A DNA stretch of 53,218 nucleotides. Source: Stemphylium vesicarium (lineage: Eukaryota; Ascomycota; Dothideomycetes; Pleosporales; Pleosporaceae). Below are positions 32,977 through 44,640 of this stretch, one piece after another. The stretch is taken from positions 1-53,218 of the forward strand of contig QXCR01000180.1 in assembly GCA_004380135.1 (NCBI GenBank), given 5' to 3'. The notes below the pieces were generated by a model, which saw only the letters and a program-made list of their open reading frames with translations, was not told the DNA's origin and made no database searches. The position numbers were made by a program, and so were the translations under genes. Position 1 is the stretch's first letter, and each line of letters starts with the position of its first letter.

Positions 32977-34590
32977 GCTTGCAGAATAAGCTAAGTTAAC
33001 AGACTTAGCTATAGTAGACAGAAGCCTAGCTTAGTAAAATAAGTTATAGACGTTATTACTAGAGGCCTTAAAGAATAATTAGTAGTATAAAGACGCGAAG
33101 TAAGTTATAGTTAATTAGAAATAAAATCTTATTTTAAATATAGATATAAAGTATTTAATCTTAGAAAGCTTAATAGATAACTAAGCAATATTATTATACT
33201 AAGGTAAAAGATAGGTACTAAATAGCGAGAATCTATATATCTAAATTATTACTAAAGTCTATAGTTCCCTCTAAGCTAGCTACCTAGGTAGAGAAATTAC
33301 CTACTAAACGCTAGCTTATAACTTCTTCTAGCTAGGCATAATAGAAAATATTAGATATTACGTATAGAACTATAACGTATATAGAAGAATAAAGCCTTAA
33401 AGAGAAGAAGTCTAGAGACTACTTAAGCTATTATCTATCTCTAATCGCCTCTAAAAGGAAATCTTAATAGACTTTATTAAAAAACTACTTATTAATAAAA
33501 GTATAAAGAACTTTATAGTAGTAACTAATTATTTAAGAAAAAAATATATCTTTATCTTACTATCTAATATAAGAATAGAGATAATAGTCTAAGTATTCTA
33601 TAGGTACGTAGTTACTTACTACTAGCTATTTAATATAATTATATCTAATTAAAGTAGCTAGTTTATAAGCTTATTATAGAAGCGACTTTATAAGATCTTA
33701 AAGATTAAGTAGTAATTATTAATAGCTTTCTACCTATAAATAGATAAGTTAGTAGAGTGAATAGATAGCGTATAGGAAGCGTATATCTAAGCATTTACTA
33801 GCTAGGTATAAGATAATTAGGCACCTCTTTACCCTATAGCCTAGATAGCGATTAATAAAAGAGACGTAATGTTAATAGGAGGATCCCTATTCTTCTTATA
33901 ATATAGTCACTACGTAGATCTAATATAGCTAGAAGTACTCTAAGGCGCTAATTATAAGAAGTAAAGTGCTAAAGAGCGCTTAGAGTGCGAGAAGGCTAAG
34001 ACTAATATAACTAAGTTCTAAGAAGTATTTAACTTAGTTTAAGGTAGTATAGCTAAAGCCTAAGTTAAATAAGAAAAGTAGGTAAATAAGTACTATAAGA
34101 AGGCTAAGAAGTATAAAATTAGTAATAAGGTCTAGCTAAGGCTTAATAAGTAGTATAGTACTAGCTATAAGTCTTATAAGCTTAATAAGAAAAGCGCTAA
34201 GTATACTATAATTAAAATAATTAATAATTATTTAATTAAAATAGATACTCTACTAGATTATTATTCTATTTTTTATATTAACTAACTTCGCTCTATTAGT
34301 ATAGACCCGCTACTAAGTTAAGTATAAGATAACTACTAGCTACTACTACTATAAGTAGACGGGGAGGAGGAGTACGTCGTAGAGGATACTATTACTAAGT
34401 AGCTTAAGCGCTAGGGGCGTAGATAGAAGCTATACTATAATATTAAGTAGAAAGAGTACTACTAAATATTCTTTAAACTAGTAGAACTATTATAGAAGAT
34501 TAAAGCGCTAAAATAGTAGTTAGCTTATATAAAGTGCCTTTAGAATAGTAAAGAACGCCTTCTAAAGTATTTTTAATAGATTCTACTCTT
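32971..34590 (+). pseudogene. Gypsy B integrase with C-terminal chromodomain, relic
   Basis: Plus-strand blocks in order: ALAE.AKLTDLAIVDRSLA; a decayed HHCC zinc finger (ASYLGREITY, RYYV.NYNVYRRIKP; His and Cys now Tyr); IDFIKKLLINKSIKNFIVVTN (core, first Asp region); IIISN.SSQF (family IISDRGSQF); INKRDV and the ..SLFFL.YSHYVD block; and NKV.LRLNK..STSYKS. At about 34360-34520 GEEEYVVEDTI, YYNIK.KEY and IFFKL form a chromodomain typical of chromoviral integrases. Stops are dense. It leads straight into a polypurine tract and LTR. RT and RNase H of the same family are at 796-2917. Confidence 0.85.
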
Positions 34591-34592
34591 AA

Positions 34593-34612
34593 GTAGAAGA
34601 GAGGAGAAAGAT
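34593..34612 (+). other. Polypurine tract of gypsy B
   Basis: The purine run GTAGAAGAGAGGAGAAAG lies directly upstream of the LTR at 34615. In LTR retrotransposons this primes plus-strand DNA synthesis. It has survived RIP because it contains no CpA or TpG. Confidence 0.75.
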
Positions 34613-34614
34613 AT

Positions 34615-34861
34615 TATAATAATCTAAAGCTTAGTTAGCTTATTCCTTAATAGAATCTTAGTTACGTGCGTAGGGCGCACTATTTGTAGAATCTAAGTAA
34701 GCCGCTAGATACCTAGATTCTATACTAGCGCGCTAGTAAAATAATATTCTAAGCCGCCACCCCTAAATAACCTTTAGACTATAGCTATCCTTAGTTCCTT
34801 TCTCTATTAAATGCAATCTTAGTATACCTGTGCGATAGCTCCCCGAGCGTAGCCCCTTATA
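34615..34861 (+). repeat. 3' LTR of gypsy B (247 bp)
   Basis: It starts TATAATAATCTAAAGC (ancestral TGTAATGGNCTGAAGC) and ends GCCCCTTATA. It aligns throughout with the minus-strand LTR at 7072-7320, mostly with transition differences. It is followed by atata (34862-34866), which equals the five bases outside the other LTR in its own orientation. Confidence 0.87.
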
Positions 34862-34866
34862 ATATA

Positions 34867-35032
34867 CCTTAAAATAATCTTGTTATATCAAAAAGTAGAA
34901 ATAAATAAAGAATTAAAGAACCAATCTTTAAAAAGAGAGAAAAAGTTATTTTATCAAAATAAAATTTAAAAGTTAAAAGGTTATATAGAAAATTAGATAA
35001 TCTTCAAATAAAACTATTTAAACGTTTAGAGA
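34867..35032. other. Flanking AT-rich sequence, nothing recognised
   Basis: Moderately RIPped, with no ORF or repeat identified. It resumes as 36885 onward once pogo C1 is removed. Confidence 0.4.
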
Positions 35033-35034
35033 TA

Positions 35035-36882
35035 ACGTAAACCACCACTAAGCTAATTAACCCACCAAGCTAGTTAAAAATACTTAGCAGCCCCAACTCA
35101 TATTACGCATCTATAATTTAATTACTATTAAATAAAGAGCTTACGTATATTATACTTAAATCTAATTTAGAAGATAACTCTATATCTTTTTTACATATTC
35201 GCGTATTATATCTTATCCCGCTATAGTTCCTCTAGCGCCGTAGAGCTAGTTAGACTAGTTCTTAATTACTACTACTATAAGCCTTCTTAGATCGCTAAGG
35301 CGCTGCGGACGCCTTAGCGGCTACCTACGCTACTATAATTCTATACTCTATAGTGCCACTATGCTAGATCCACTTACGCTTAAGCGTTTTACGCTTAGTT
35401 ATTACTACTAATTACTTCTTAAGCTTATAAATCTAAGTAGCTTAAAGCGTATTTTAGTATAGTATTAGCTTACTATCTTTTATAAGCTAGAAGAAGCTAG
35501 CTTAGGCTATAATAGGCGAGCGAATAAAAGACTCGCGTACGAGCTTTAACTAAGATCTAAACTTATACGTATTACTTAGAGTCTTAGACTACTATAGTAT
35601 TTCTAAAAGAAGAGGTTCTAATAGAGTATATAACTATACTTTAAGATAGTCTAATACTATTTATATATTAATAGAGACTATTTTTAATATCTTAAAAGCC
35701 TTATAGTAGTTTACTTCTATAAATATATTAAAAAAAGCGTTCTTAAAGGTAGAGAGGAAATCTTTCTTATTAATATAGAAGACGTATAAGCGCGCTAAGT
35801 CTCTAACGCGCTAGAAGTACTTACGCTTTAGTAGCGAAAAGTAGACCACATTAAGTAGCTAAAGAATATATAATAAGTAAGAAAGTATATAGAGGGTTAG
35901 AATTTTATATTTAAAGTAGTAGTCTTTAAAACTCTAGTTAAGATAGCTCTTATAGCTATCTAGAATAAATAACTAGTATACTTCTACTTAGCGCGTCTTT
36001 ACATGCGCATTAAAGTGCTTTAACTACTCTAGACTAAGTATATTATTAGTTTTACTCTTCTCTAATACTAAGAGCTTCTAATTATATAGTATATCCACCT
36101 CCTTATACTACGCTAAGATATAGATACGTCCTTTAAAGATAATAAGAATAGAGTTGCGTACTTAGTAGCATAGATACTCTAGATAACTATAATTTACTCG
36201 CGATTACTTAGCTAAACTAGCTTTAGTTAAGCGCGTCTCTTTACGCCTATAATAACCTTTATTAAGCTAATAACGCCTAACTAGAAGCTAGGCTAATTAA
36301 AGTTATATACGTTATTATTATAGACACTATACTTAGCTTTAGTATTATCTACTAGTATAAACTACGCGCTAATTAACTCTAAATCGTCCTATAGTATCCT
36401 CTACCTATTCTTTACTTAATTAAAGGCTATTTTAAGCTTAGCTAAATGCGCTATAAAGCAATTAGGCTAGTTCTTGCCTATAGGCTCGTCACCGCGTATA
36501 GCTAGTATTTTATTAGCTATATTTACTACCTCGCATAGCTAGAGGGCGAATTCTCGCGAATTAAGGTTGAAGATATATTAAATAATTATCTACTCTTTAG
36601 TCGTAGCGAGCTTATAGTTATTAGATTATATACTAAGTCAAAATAGAATTCTATTATATTAGCTAGTTAATATTAAAGAAGGCACTCTAAATATAATAGT
36701 AGTAAGTTAGAAGCTTCTAAATTAGTAGTAGTTATAAGTAAGAAGTATAAGTAATATTTTACTCTCTTAATTAGAAGGCTATATATTCTATTACTAATTT
36801 ATGTCGTGTTTATTATAGGAGTAGTATTATTAAGCATTCTTGACTAGCTTAGTGGGTTAACCAGCTCGATGGTGGTTTACGT
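35035..36882 (-). mobile_element. Fot1/pogo-like transposon C1 (1848 bp)
   Basis: Ends ACGTAAACCACCACTAAGCT (left) and ACGTAAACCACCATCGAGCT (right, reverse strand), TA at 35033-35034 and 36883-36884, each tip with a repeated CACYAAGCTAGTT motif. It is uninterrupted, so it serves as the reference for C0 and C2. The terminal blocks near 35090 (CTTAGCAGCCCCAACTC) recur in C0. Confidence 0.93.
35200..36800 (-). pseudogene. Fot1/pogo transposase of C1, inactivated
   Basis: The minus strand reads LAIRGDEPIGKN, FIARLAKLKIAFN.VKNR.RIL.DDLELI, DNTKAKYSVYNNNVYNFN.PSF.LGVIS and IIGVKRRA from about 36560 to 36230. This is the Tc5/CENP-B DNA-binding domain followed by the first catalytic block, with WNFDETGF reduced to YNFN.PSF. 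The C-terminal DDE half towards 35200 retains a few patches only. Stops at Gln and Trp sites make it non-coding. Confidence 0.8.
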
Positions 36883-36884
36883 TA

Positions 36885-37249
36885 ATAAATTTAATAAATT
36901 CTAAACATTAATCACTGCTGATTATAATTTTTTACTTTATCTTCTATAAGAAACTACTAGAAATAGTATCTCATATACTATGCTAATAACAGATATAAAC
37001 TTAAAAAATAATAATTATAAAATTAAAGAAATTATAAGTTTATAAGAATTTAGAGATTAGTAAAAGTACCCAGTAAAATTTAAAAAGACTGAAATATTAT
37101 AAAACTCAGGAATTTAAAAGATATCTTATAAATTATAAGTTATTAATATAAGGGTGTTATTAAAAATTCTTAAAAGAAATAGAATTAGCTCTATAAAAAT
37201 AAAAAAAAAGTAGTAAAAAGAAAAATTAAAAATATTAGCGTATATTTAG
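36885..37249. other. AT-rich sequence, nothing recognised
   Basis: Less RIPped than its surroundings, retaining several CA and TG dinucleotides (for example 36900-36980). No open frame or terminal repeat was seen. Confidence 0.35.
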
Positions 37250-37720
37250 CCTAGATTGCCTAATAATTTAAATAGTAGTAATTTAATAGGAAGGTCTATA
37301 CTGGAGGTAGAGCTCCCCTTAGTCTCCTCTTACGCATAATTCTAGAGATTTAGAATAGTATAATTATAATAAGCGTATAATTAGTCTAAAGCCTCTATCT
37401 CTATAACTTCTAAATAAAGATAAATAACTTTAGCCTTAGCCTAAGCCTAAAGAAGGGCTAAGCGCTTTTAACGCTTATCTGCTTTAACCTTCTCTTACTC
37501 TTCCTTAAAAATAAAGAGACTTTACCCTACCTTTGGAGAAATATAACTAGTATAATAGCTTGCTATAATATCTTCGAAGTAATAAAGATTCTTCTCTTTA
37601 TACTATCTATAATAAAATATTATTTTTAGACCTTTTTCTCTTATATAATTAGTATAAGTTTAGCGCTAAGAACTTAAATTCTAGAAAAAGACGTAATAGG
37701 ACGTAGTAGCTTTAGGCATA
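37250..37720 (-). pseudogene. Decayed Cys-rich plus coiled-coil ORF, family uncertain
   Basis: On the minus strand a frame starts MPKATTS near 37715, then shows YTNYIREKG, IIFYYR.YKEKNLYYFEDIIASYY and YTSYI. The many Tyr codons (TAT/TAC) could be former Cys. FKEE.EKVKADKR.KRLALL.A.AKAKVIYL follows, a charged helical stretch. The layout of Cys motif then coiled coil resembles the antisense ORF at 51640-52160. I cannot name the family. It sits just outside the left LTR of gypsy I, so it belongs to older DNA. Confidence 0.4.
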
Positions 37721-38104
37721 GTTAGGAAGGTATAGAGAATAAAAAAACGTACTATAATAAACTTACTAAAGCCTTATATAGCCTACACTTAAATATATAG
37801 TATAAGAAAATAATAATTTATAGTATTAATATTATAACCTTGAAAGAGAAAATAGTATTATAAAAATAAGTAAAGACTTCTCCTAAATAAAGAATTTAAT
37901 ATTAGTAACTAATTGTTATGTAAGCGATTAAGTAATAATTAGTGTAGAGTATATAAATTATATAACTAGTATCCTACTAAGATAGGGTCTCTAGAAGGCT
38001 ACTATATAAAGAGAGGCTAGCACTTTCTTAAATCTCTTACTTAGAAGAGAGGTATAGAAAGAGATAGGACTTAATAATAAAGATATAAGATTAAAAAAGT
38101 TTTA
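37721..38104. other. AT-rich sequence left of gypsy I, nothing recognised
   Basis: RIPped, no diagnostic motif. Its last five bases before the LTR (ttact, 38105-38109) are the target duplication of gypsy I. Confidence 0.4.
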
Positions 38105-38109
38105 TTACT

Positions 38110-38327
38110 TGTAAGGGGCTAGCTCTAGGAGCACTTAAGGAGTAGATAGCCGATAGCAAGGCTAGGTATATAGTAGATTATATTTAATAAAGAGCTATTA
38201 GTCTATTTACGCTAATAGTTATTTACTTAATAAGTAAATTTTAGTCTAAGGTAATCTAAATATCTATTAAATATATTTATTAAGATCTTATTAAAGAGCT
38301 CTACTAAAGAGCGTTTAGCCTATTATA
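38110..38327 (-). repeat. 3' LTR of gypsy I (218 bp)
   Basis: It starts TGTAAGGGGCTAGCTCTAGG and ends GCGTTTAGCCTATTATA (ancestral TACA). It aligns with 49972-50439 once the solo LTR in that copy is removed, sharing CTATTAGTCTATYTACGCTA and TAGTCTAAGGT.ATCTAA. On the minus strand it is preceded by the purine run AAAGAGAGAGGG (38328-38345). Confidence 0.9.
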
Positions 38328-38345
38328 ATACCCTCTCTCTTTAGA

Positions 38346-40371
38346 GGTCTACTTATTTTCCTCTTGAAATCTATCTAAGAGATATTCTTTAGCGTTATAG
38401 TATAGTACTATATAAAATAGCTAGTAGTCGAGAGTTTCTATATTCTTAAGCAGCTAGACTAGCTTAAACGTTATTTAATAATATTCTCTTTATTTAACTT
38501 TATATTTATATTTAATTCTCTTTCTAACGTAGCGTTTCTATTATACTATAATATTTTCCACTACTTATTTATTCTCTTTTACTACTTATAACGCTAGTAG
38601 CTAAGAATTATGTATTTTTTATTTTAGTAATAAGTTTAAACTTATAAGCTTAATTTAATTTATATAGAATACTAGATAGAGACCTTAAAGTATATTTAGC
38701 TTAATTAAATAGCTATTAATTATTTTTAGTACTATATACTTAGTATTTTTTTAATTTAACTTCTTTAATATCTATCTAATACTATACTAGTAATCTAAGT
38801 ATAACTAAATTTTACTATTTATCTAGTATTATTAAGCCTCTTATTAGAAATTATTTATTTAATATTTCTATTTCTACTATATATTTACTATACTTACTTA
38901 GGCTAACTTAAGAACGCTTTTAAATTTTAAATAATTTACTCTACTTTCTTATTATCTTAGTAGTAGTTAGGTATACTTAGAAGTAGCGCTTATTCTTCTA
39001 GTAACTATAGCTATAATAAATTAATATTATAGCTATATTATAAGAAAAAAGGTAATGTATTTATTAATACTACGTTCTTACTATTAATCGCGATTTAAGC
39101 TATTAGGTAGAGCGTAGCCTAGTCTATCTAATCTAAGTTTATAAAGAATTAAATTTAAGCTATCTAGATACTATTTATTCTCTCTATAGTACTATTTATT
39201 TAGACGTAGTATGCTATTAATAGCCTCTAATTAATTTTTAGAATTTAGTAAAGTTATTCTTATAATTTATTAATAAATTAGCTCTTATCGTCTAACATAG
39301 TTGCGTTAGGTAGCTAGTAATATATAAATATTCTTTTAATAAATTTTTAAAATACTATATCTATTATTATATTTAATAAGAGAATAAATATTATTCTTTT
39401 ACTTAGCTAATCTATTACTACTATAAGATTTATTATACTCTTACTCTTAGGTAGTCTCTCTTTAAAATCTATAAAAATGTTCTTTTATACCTAAGTAAGT
39501 ATTAGAAGAGGGTTTAATAACCTTTATTTTTCTCTTCTTTATAGCTTACTTCTACTATAAATATTATCTATTACTCTTAGCTAGAAGTAGTCCCTTATAA
39601 GTATCTTCTAAGTTACCTTTTTCTTAATATAACTTATAAAAAGAGACTTATAGGTCTTCTAAATAATCTAAGTATATATTAACTTATTTTATAGTACTTA
39701 TTTCTTCTTTTAGTTTATTAATACTTTATTATTAATTATACATTTTATAATAAAATACTTTAGGCCTAAGTTTAGTAAGAACCTTTCTTTTTTACTTATT
39801 TACTTTCTTTACTTCTTAGTAAGTTCTATTATTCTCTACTATAGTAATTTATAGCTCCTCTAATTAATTAAAAGTAATAATAGTCTTACTCTAAGCCTTT
39901 TACTTTAAGTAGCTATTAGTTAGTAATAAATCTAGTTTTACTAGAGGTTAGTTTAGGCTAGTATATATTACTAATATATTTTTAAAATTCTCTTTAGCTA
40001 ACTTTTTATAATAAGACGTAATTAGCTTAAAGACTTATATAAGGCGCTTTTATAAGCGCTTATTTCTTACTCTTATGAGTAAATCTTATCTCCTTTATAA
40101 GAGTGCGTCTACTTTAATATTTTTCTTATCTAGGCGTTATAATATCTCTATATTTTAGCGTCTTAGTAGAAAGGACTACTTTATTTAAAACTTATTTAAT
40201 ATTCTAGATTTTATAAAGTATTTAAATTTTTATAATTAGTAATTACTATAAACTTAGTAATTAAGTATAATTTAATATTCTATTTCTCTAAGTAGTAAAC
40301 TACTATTAGTAATTTTTTATTATAGATTTTATAGTTATACTTATAAAAGTTAATCTTTTTTAAAAAGTATA
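38346..40371 (-). pseudogene. Gypsy I RNase H and integrase relic
   Basis: From 40371 down the minus strand reads YNYKIYNKKLLIVVYYL, KFIVITNYKNL, then a stretch corresponding to ..LSERQ..W.. and ADALSRR with heavy decay. This is the RNase H domain (NYEIYDKELLAIV, DHKNL). Between 39700 and 38350 integrase is expected, but only fragments such as LLLARSNR and IKKRKIKVIKPSSNT are seen and I cannot place its catalytic residues. Pogo E separates this part from RT. Confidence 0.68.
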
Positions 40372-40373
40372 TA

Positions 40374-42218
40374 ACGTACTTCATAAGCGAGTGGCCGGCA
40401 CAAGCGAGTGGCCAGACTTTGCCAAGACCTCACCAAAACCACGACTGTGCACGACCGTACGACACTATTAAGAATAGCAATTCGTATTTATAGTAGGCTA
40501 ATCTATTTAGAATCTTCTACTCTATCTAGCTTATATATATATAAGTTATATTCTACTTTACTATAGCGTCTATAGCGTCTTTAAGATAGTTTACCTACTT
40601 TAATACGTACTCTCTTCTTTACTTTTTTCTTATTACTACGCGCTCTAAACTCCTTTAGAGTTAATAGTTAGAGACCTTTCTTAATTATAAGTAACTTCTT
40701 CTTCTATACCTACTTTTTTTTATATAATTTATATTGCGTAGCAGCCTTATTAGCTACTTTAAGCTTAGTAATACGCTTTTATAATAATACTAAAGTATAC
40801 GCTATTATCTCTACGCCTTTAGAGAGATATTTTACTATCTTAACTATTAAAGTAGGTGAGCTATCTATATATCTCTAAAATCTCTTAAGAACTAGCTTTA
40901 TTTAAGACCTTAGTTCTATAGTATTACTTAGAGTTTATAACTACTAGGGACTATTCTTAATAATAAGTAATAGTAGAGTACGTAAGTAGACGTTAAGTAT
41001 TAATATAATAGCCTTTAGATTAAATAGAACTAAGCTAGCGCTATAAAAGCCTCTTAAGATATTACTCTTTATAATAATAGCGTTAAAAGTAGCTTTAAAG
41101 TATAGTAAGAACTCTATTTTAGTAATATAAGTAATCTTATTACGTATTAGCTTCTTAGCTTAGCACCTATACGCCTTCTTTAATAGCGCAAAATACCTAA
41201 CGTTAAGCGGCTATAGTAGGTGCGACGAGTGAGAAGGTATATAGAGGGTGATTATCTTCTTCTCCTCGTAGAGCTAGTAGAAATTGATCGAGCTGTGGCT
41301 CTTATAGCCGTTAAGAACTAGTAGGTAGTGGCTACTAATAACTCTCCCCTTTATATACCTATTAAAGTGCTCTAGCTACTTAATACTAAGCTTATTTATT
41401 ATCTAGCTATTCTTAAAGACTATAATTACCTAGTTTTAAAGTAGACTCTTCTTCTTATACTAGGTAGAAAGGTAGTACTTACTTTAGAAGATAATAAAGA
41501 ATAAAATTACTTACTCTATCGCGTTTATATCTTAGATAGCTATAACTTACTTTTTATTACCCTATTATACTATTTTTAGCTATTCTTAATACTCTACTAC
41601 TATAATTACTTACTTAGTTAATATTACGCCTATTTTAAAGCCTATCTTATTAAAGTTATATATATCTTTATCTAGAATACTATACCTAGCTTTTATATTC
41701 TATACTAGGTAGAATTAGCCTTCTTTAATCTTAGAATTCTTATAGAGAGCTTAACTATAATTATACTTTTAATTAAATTTAGCTTTAAGCTCTAGGTAGC
41801 GCTTAATAAAGTTTATAGCCTAATTCTTACTAACTAGATCTTAATTATAAACCTAAAGTAAAGAATTAGCTATCTCTTTAATATTATTAAGTTAAGGTAG
41901 GTATTCTTACTCTAATAGCTTTAGAATATATCTAATAATTACTATCTCTTTAGATTCTTGAAGAGCTATTAATTTAGGCGTATAATCGCGTTAATAGAGT
42001 ATTCTAACGCGTTATTATCTAAGCGTCTTTTCTAGCACGTTATAGGCTTTTATAGCGCGAGGCGTAGTAAGTATTACGTCTTAAATAAGAGCCTAAAGTA
42101 TAAGCTATATCTAAGCCTCTTTCTAATCTTATATTACGTTGCTACGTTGAGACATTGCGTGTTGGGAGAGATGTGGTGAGGTCTTGGCAAAGTCCGGCCA
42201 CTCGCTTATGAAGTACGT
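40374..42218 (-). mobile_element. Fot1/pogo-like transposon E (1845 bp)
   Basis: Ends ACGTACTTCATAAGCGAGTG on both strands, with a second CAAGCGAGTGGCC motif at the left end, an inner TTTGCCAAGACCTCACCA block at both ends, and TA at 40372-40373 and 42219-42220. The 60-bp tips keep normal composition; the body is RIPped. It lies in gypsy I between RT and RNase H. Confidence 0.94.
40480..42160 (-). pseudogene. Fot1/pogo transposase of element E, inactivated
   Basis: The ancestral start is MSQRSN at about 42155 (ATG intact). An early TAG follows (VIQD, stop, KEA), and further stops fall at Gln sites. Recognisable blocks are IALQESKEIVIIRYILKLLE, INFIKRYLELKAKFN, ALYKNSKI and IKARYSILDKDIYN, the Tc5/CENP-B DNA-binding part up to the first catalytic block. 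The left half towards 40480 retains DDE-like patches only. It is non-functional. Confidence 0.82.
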
Positions 42219-42220
42219 TA

Positions 42221-43590
42221 TATAGTTTTAAGATACTTTTATTTCTATACTAAGACAATATCTCTTCTATAGTATATTCTAATAAGTTATACTCTAGCAC
42301 TATCTTCTTATCTAAGTTAAAGCTAGCTAATATAAGCTTTAAAATAAAGACTTTCTTTAACTTCTTATAAGCTAATTACTCTTTAGAGCCTTACTAGAAG
42401 ATTATATTACTAGTAAGCTTAATAAGAAGTATTATAACTTAAGTAAAGTTTCTAATAAACTCTTAATAAAAATTAGTAAACTTTAGGAATAATCTTACTC
42501 TCTTATCTATACTTAGCGCTTCTTACTTATAAATTATAGCTATCTTTATAGAGTCTATACTAATCTCTTTTTTAACTTTAATAATAAATCTTAGATACTT
42601 TATAGACTTAATCTTAAACTCGCACTTTTTAATATCTATATAAAGTCTAGCTATCTATAGCTTACTAAGTACCTTTTAGATATACTCTTAGTATTAGCTT
42701 TTACTTTAATGTATATAGATTAATACGTTATTAAGATAAGTTAAGTAGAAATTATTAAGGTACTCTTATAGAATCTAGTTAATATACTACTAAAAAGTAC
42801 TTAGAGAGTTAACTATACTGAATAGGGTAACTAGCTACTTAAATAGCTTAAAGCGCGTTCTAAATATAGTCTTTTATTTATTATTTTCTATAGCGCGAAT
42901 TTTATAAAAGGCTATAATAGTATCTAGCTTAGTAAACTATTTTATTTTATTCATATTATTAAGCGTCTCTTAAATAAAAGGAAAATAGTATCTATTCTTT
43001 TTAATAATCTTAATTAACGCCCTATAGTTAATATAAAGATATAGACCTCTTCTTAGCTTTTTTATAAATAATACTAGCGTAGCTACTAATAAGCTACTAA
43101 CTTAGATAAATTCTTTCTTAAGTAATAATCTAAACTCTTTATATAAAATTAATAACTTTTCTCTAAATATATTATATAGCGTTCTCTATAGCGTCTAAGC
43201 TCCTTTTAAGTTAAGTTTAATCTTATTATCTATTTCTAGACTTTTATATAAAGGTAGCTTATTTACTTTTTCTAGATTAAATAACTTATAGAACTTCTAG
43301 TACTTAATAGATATTATTACTTTTATATTCACTTTCTTCTTAAGTTATAACGCTTTATTAATATTTATAATTAATATAATAAATATTTGACTTCTATTTT
43401 AATCTTTATTTATTAATTAATAATATAAATACTACTATAATTACTAATAGTAGCTTAGATAGTAGTTTCTTTCTTTTCTTTATTTATACTTAGACGCCTA
43501 CTAAGTAGATATAGAGACTTATCTTAGCTAAGCTAATAGATTTTTTTTAGTAATTTAACTAGCTCTTCTCTAAGATAATATCTTTCTCTA
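42221..43590 (-). pseudogene. Gypsy I reverse transcriptase relic
   Basis: By nucleotide similarity this matches gypsy B RT (1440-2400), for example the AATCTAGTTAATATACTACT and AGTACTTAGAGAGTTAACTA stretches of the palm and thumb. In protein terms the minus strand shows ..KTTFRTRF.LFK.LVTPF.. and an INQIL-like block. Stops and D-to-N changes are frequent. It continues as RNase H at 40371 once pogo E is removed. Confidence 0.75.
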
Positions 43591-43600
43591 GTATATTAAA

Positions 43601-43630
43601 TATATATATATATATATATATACATATATT
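43601..43630. repeat. (TA)n tract
   Basis: About 13 TA units, then TACATATAT. It may be a by-product of RIP in TpG/CpA-rich sequence. Confidence 0.85.
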
Positions 43631-44640
43631 TTTATATCTATATATTACAAATATTTATTAAATAATTCTAGTTATTTAAAATTTATTTCTATTAATTATT
43701 TTAATTCTATAAGAAGTGATAAAGAAGTACTTAAAATAGTTTTAATTAGTAAATCTTTCATTTACTAAAGTATAGTATAAATAACTACTATCTATTAATA
43801 TTATTATATTATCGATATTATTAAGAATTATATTAATAATTAATAGTAATATATATAAATACTTTTACTAAAATTAGTTCTACTTACTATAAGTATCTTA
43901 ATCTATCTTCTAAAGCTCTAAGTTAAGACTCTAGCTTAGAGCTTCTCTTTTTCTAATATGCTATCTAAGTACTCTAAGCGCTCTTTATTCTTGGCGCGTA
44001 TAAGATAAGCCTTCTATACCTTAACTACCTCTAGATATTCCTTAATAAAGTATTCTTCTTTACTATATATAAAGTAAGTAGAGATACTACTCTTAAATCT
44101 TATTCTTTTATATATTAGCTTTATTTACTTTTTTAAGTTCTTAGTCTATTTTTTCTATTTAAAGCGTAGTCTAAGAAATAAATAAAAATACTTATTAATA
44201 AGTAATAGTCTTCTTTTTATTATTACTATAAAATTAGATTTAATATAAATTATTAGAGAGTTTAATTACCTTATCTATATACTTTTTTAAGCTTATATTC
44301 TCTAGAGTATAAAGTATTTATTTCTAAGATTCTTTATTTAGCCCTTTATAAAATATCTATTAAGCTACTATTAGACTAAACTCTTATTCTAACTTAATAT
44401 ATAGCTAGTTAAGCTCTAAAATATAATTATAGATTAGTTATTAGCTTTATTTTAAATAATAGAGCTTATTTAGTACTTTTTACTATTAATATATATCTTA
44501 AAATTATACATCTATATATTCTTAGATACCTATAATTAACCCCTTTCTATTCTTTAAAATCTATAATAGTAATACTTAATTTCTCTTGTTTTTAGTATAG
44601 CTAAGTACGTATTAGATCTTTATATTTTCTATTAAGAATT
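43631..44640 (-). pseudogene. Gypsy I gag C-terminus and protease region
   Basis: On the minus strand near 44040-43930 a charged stretch KNKERLEYLDSILEKEKL is legible, and 44640-44160 keeps a Leu/Arg/Lys-rich broken frame. There is no zinc knuckle or protease D-T/S-G motif that I can point to. Its position between gag (46488 up) and RT makes this the expected region. Confidence 0.5.
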
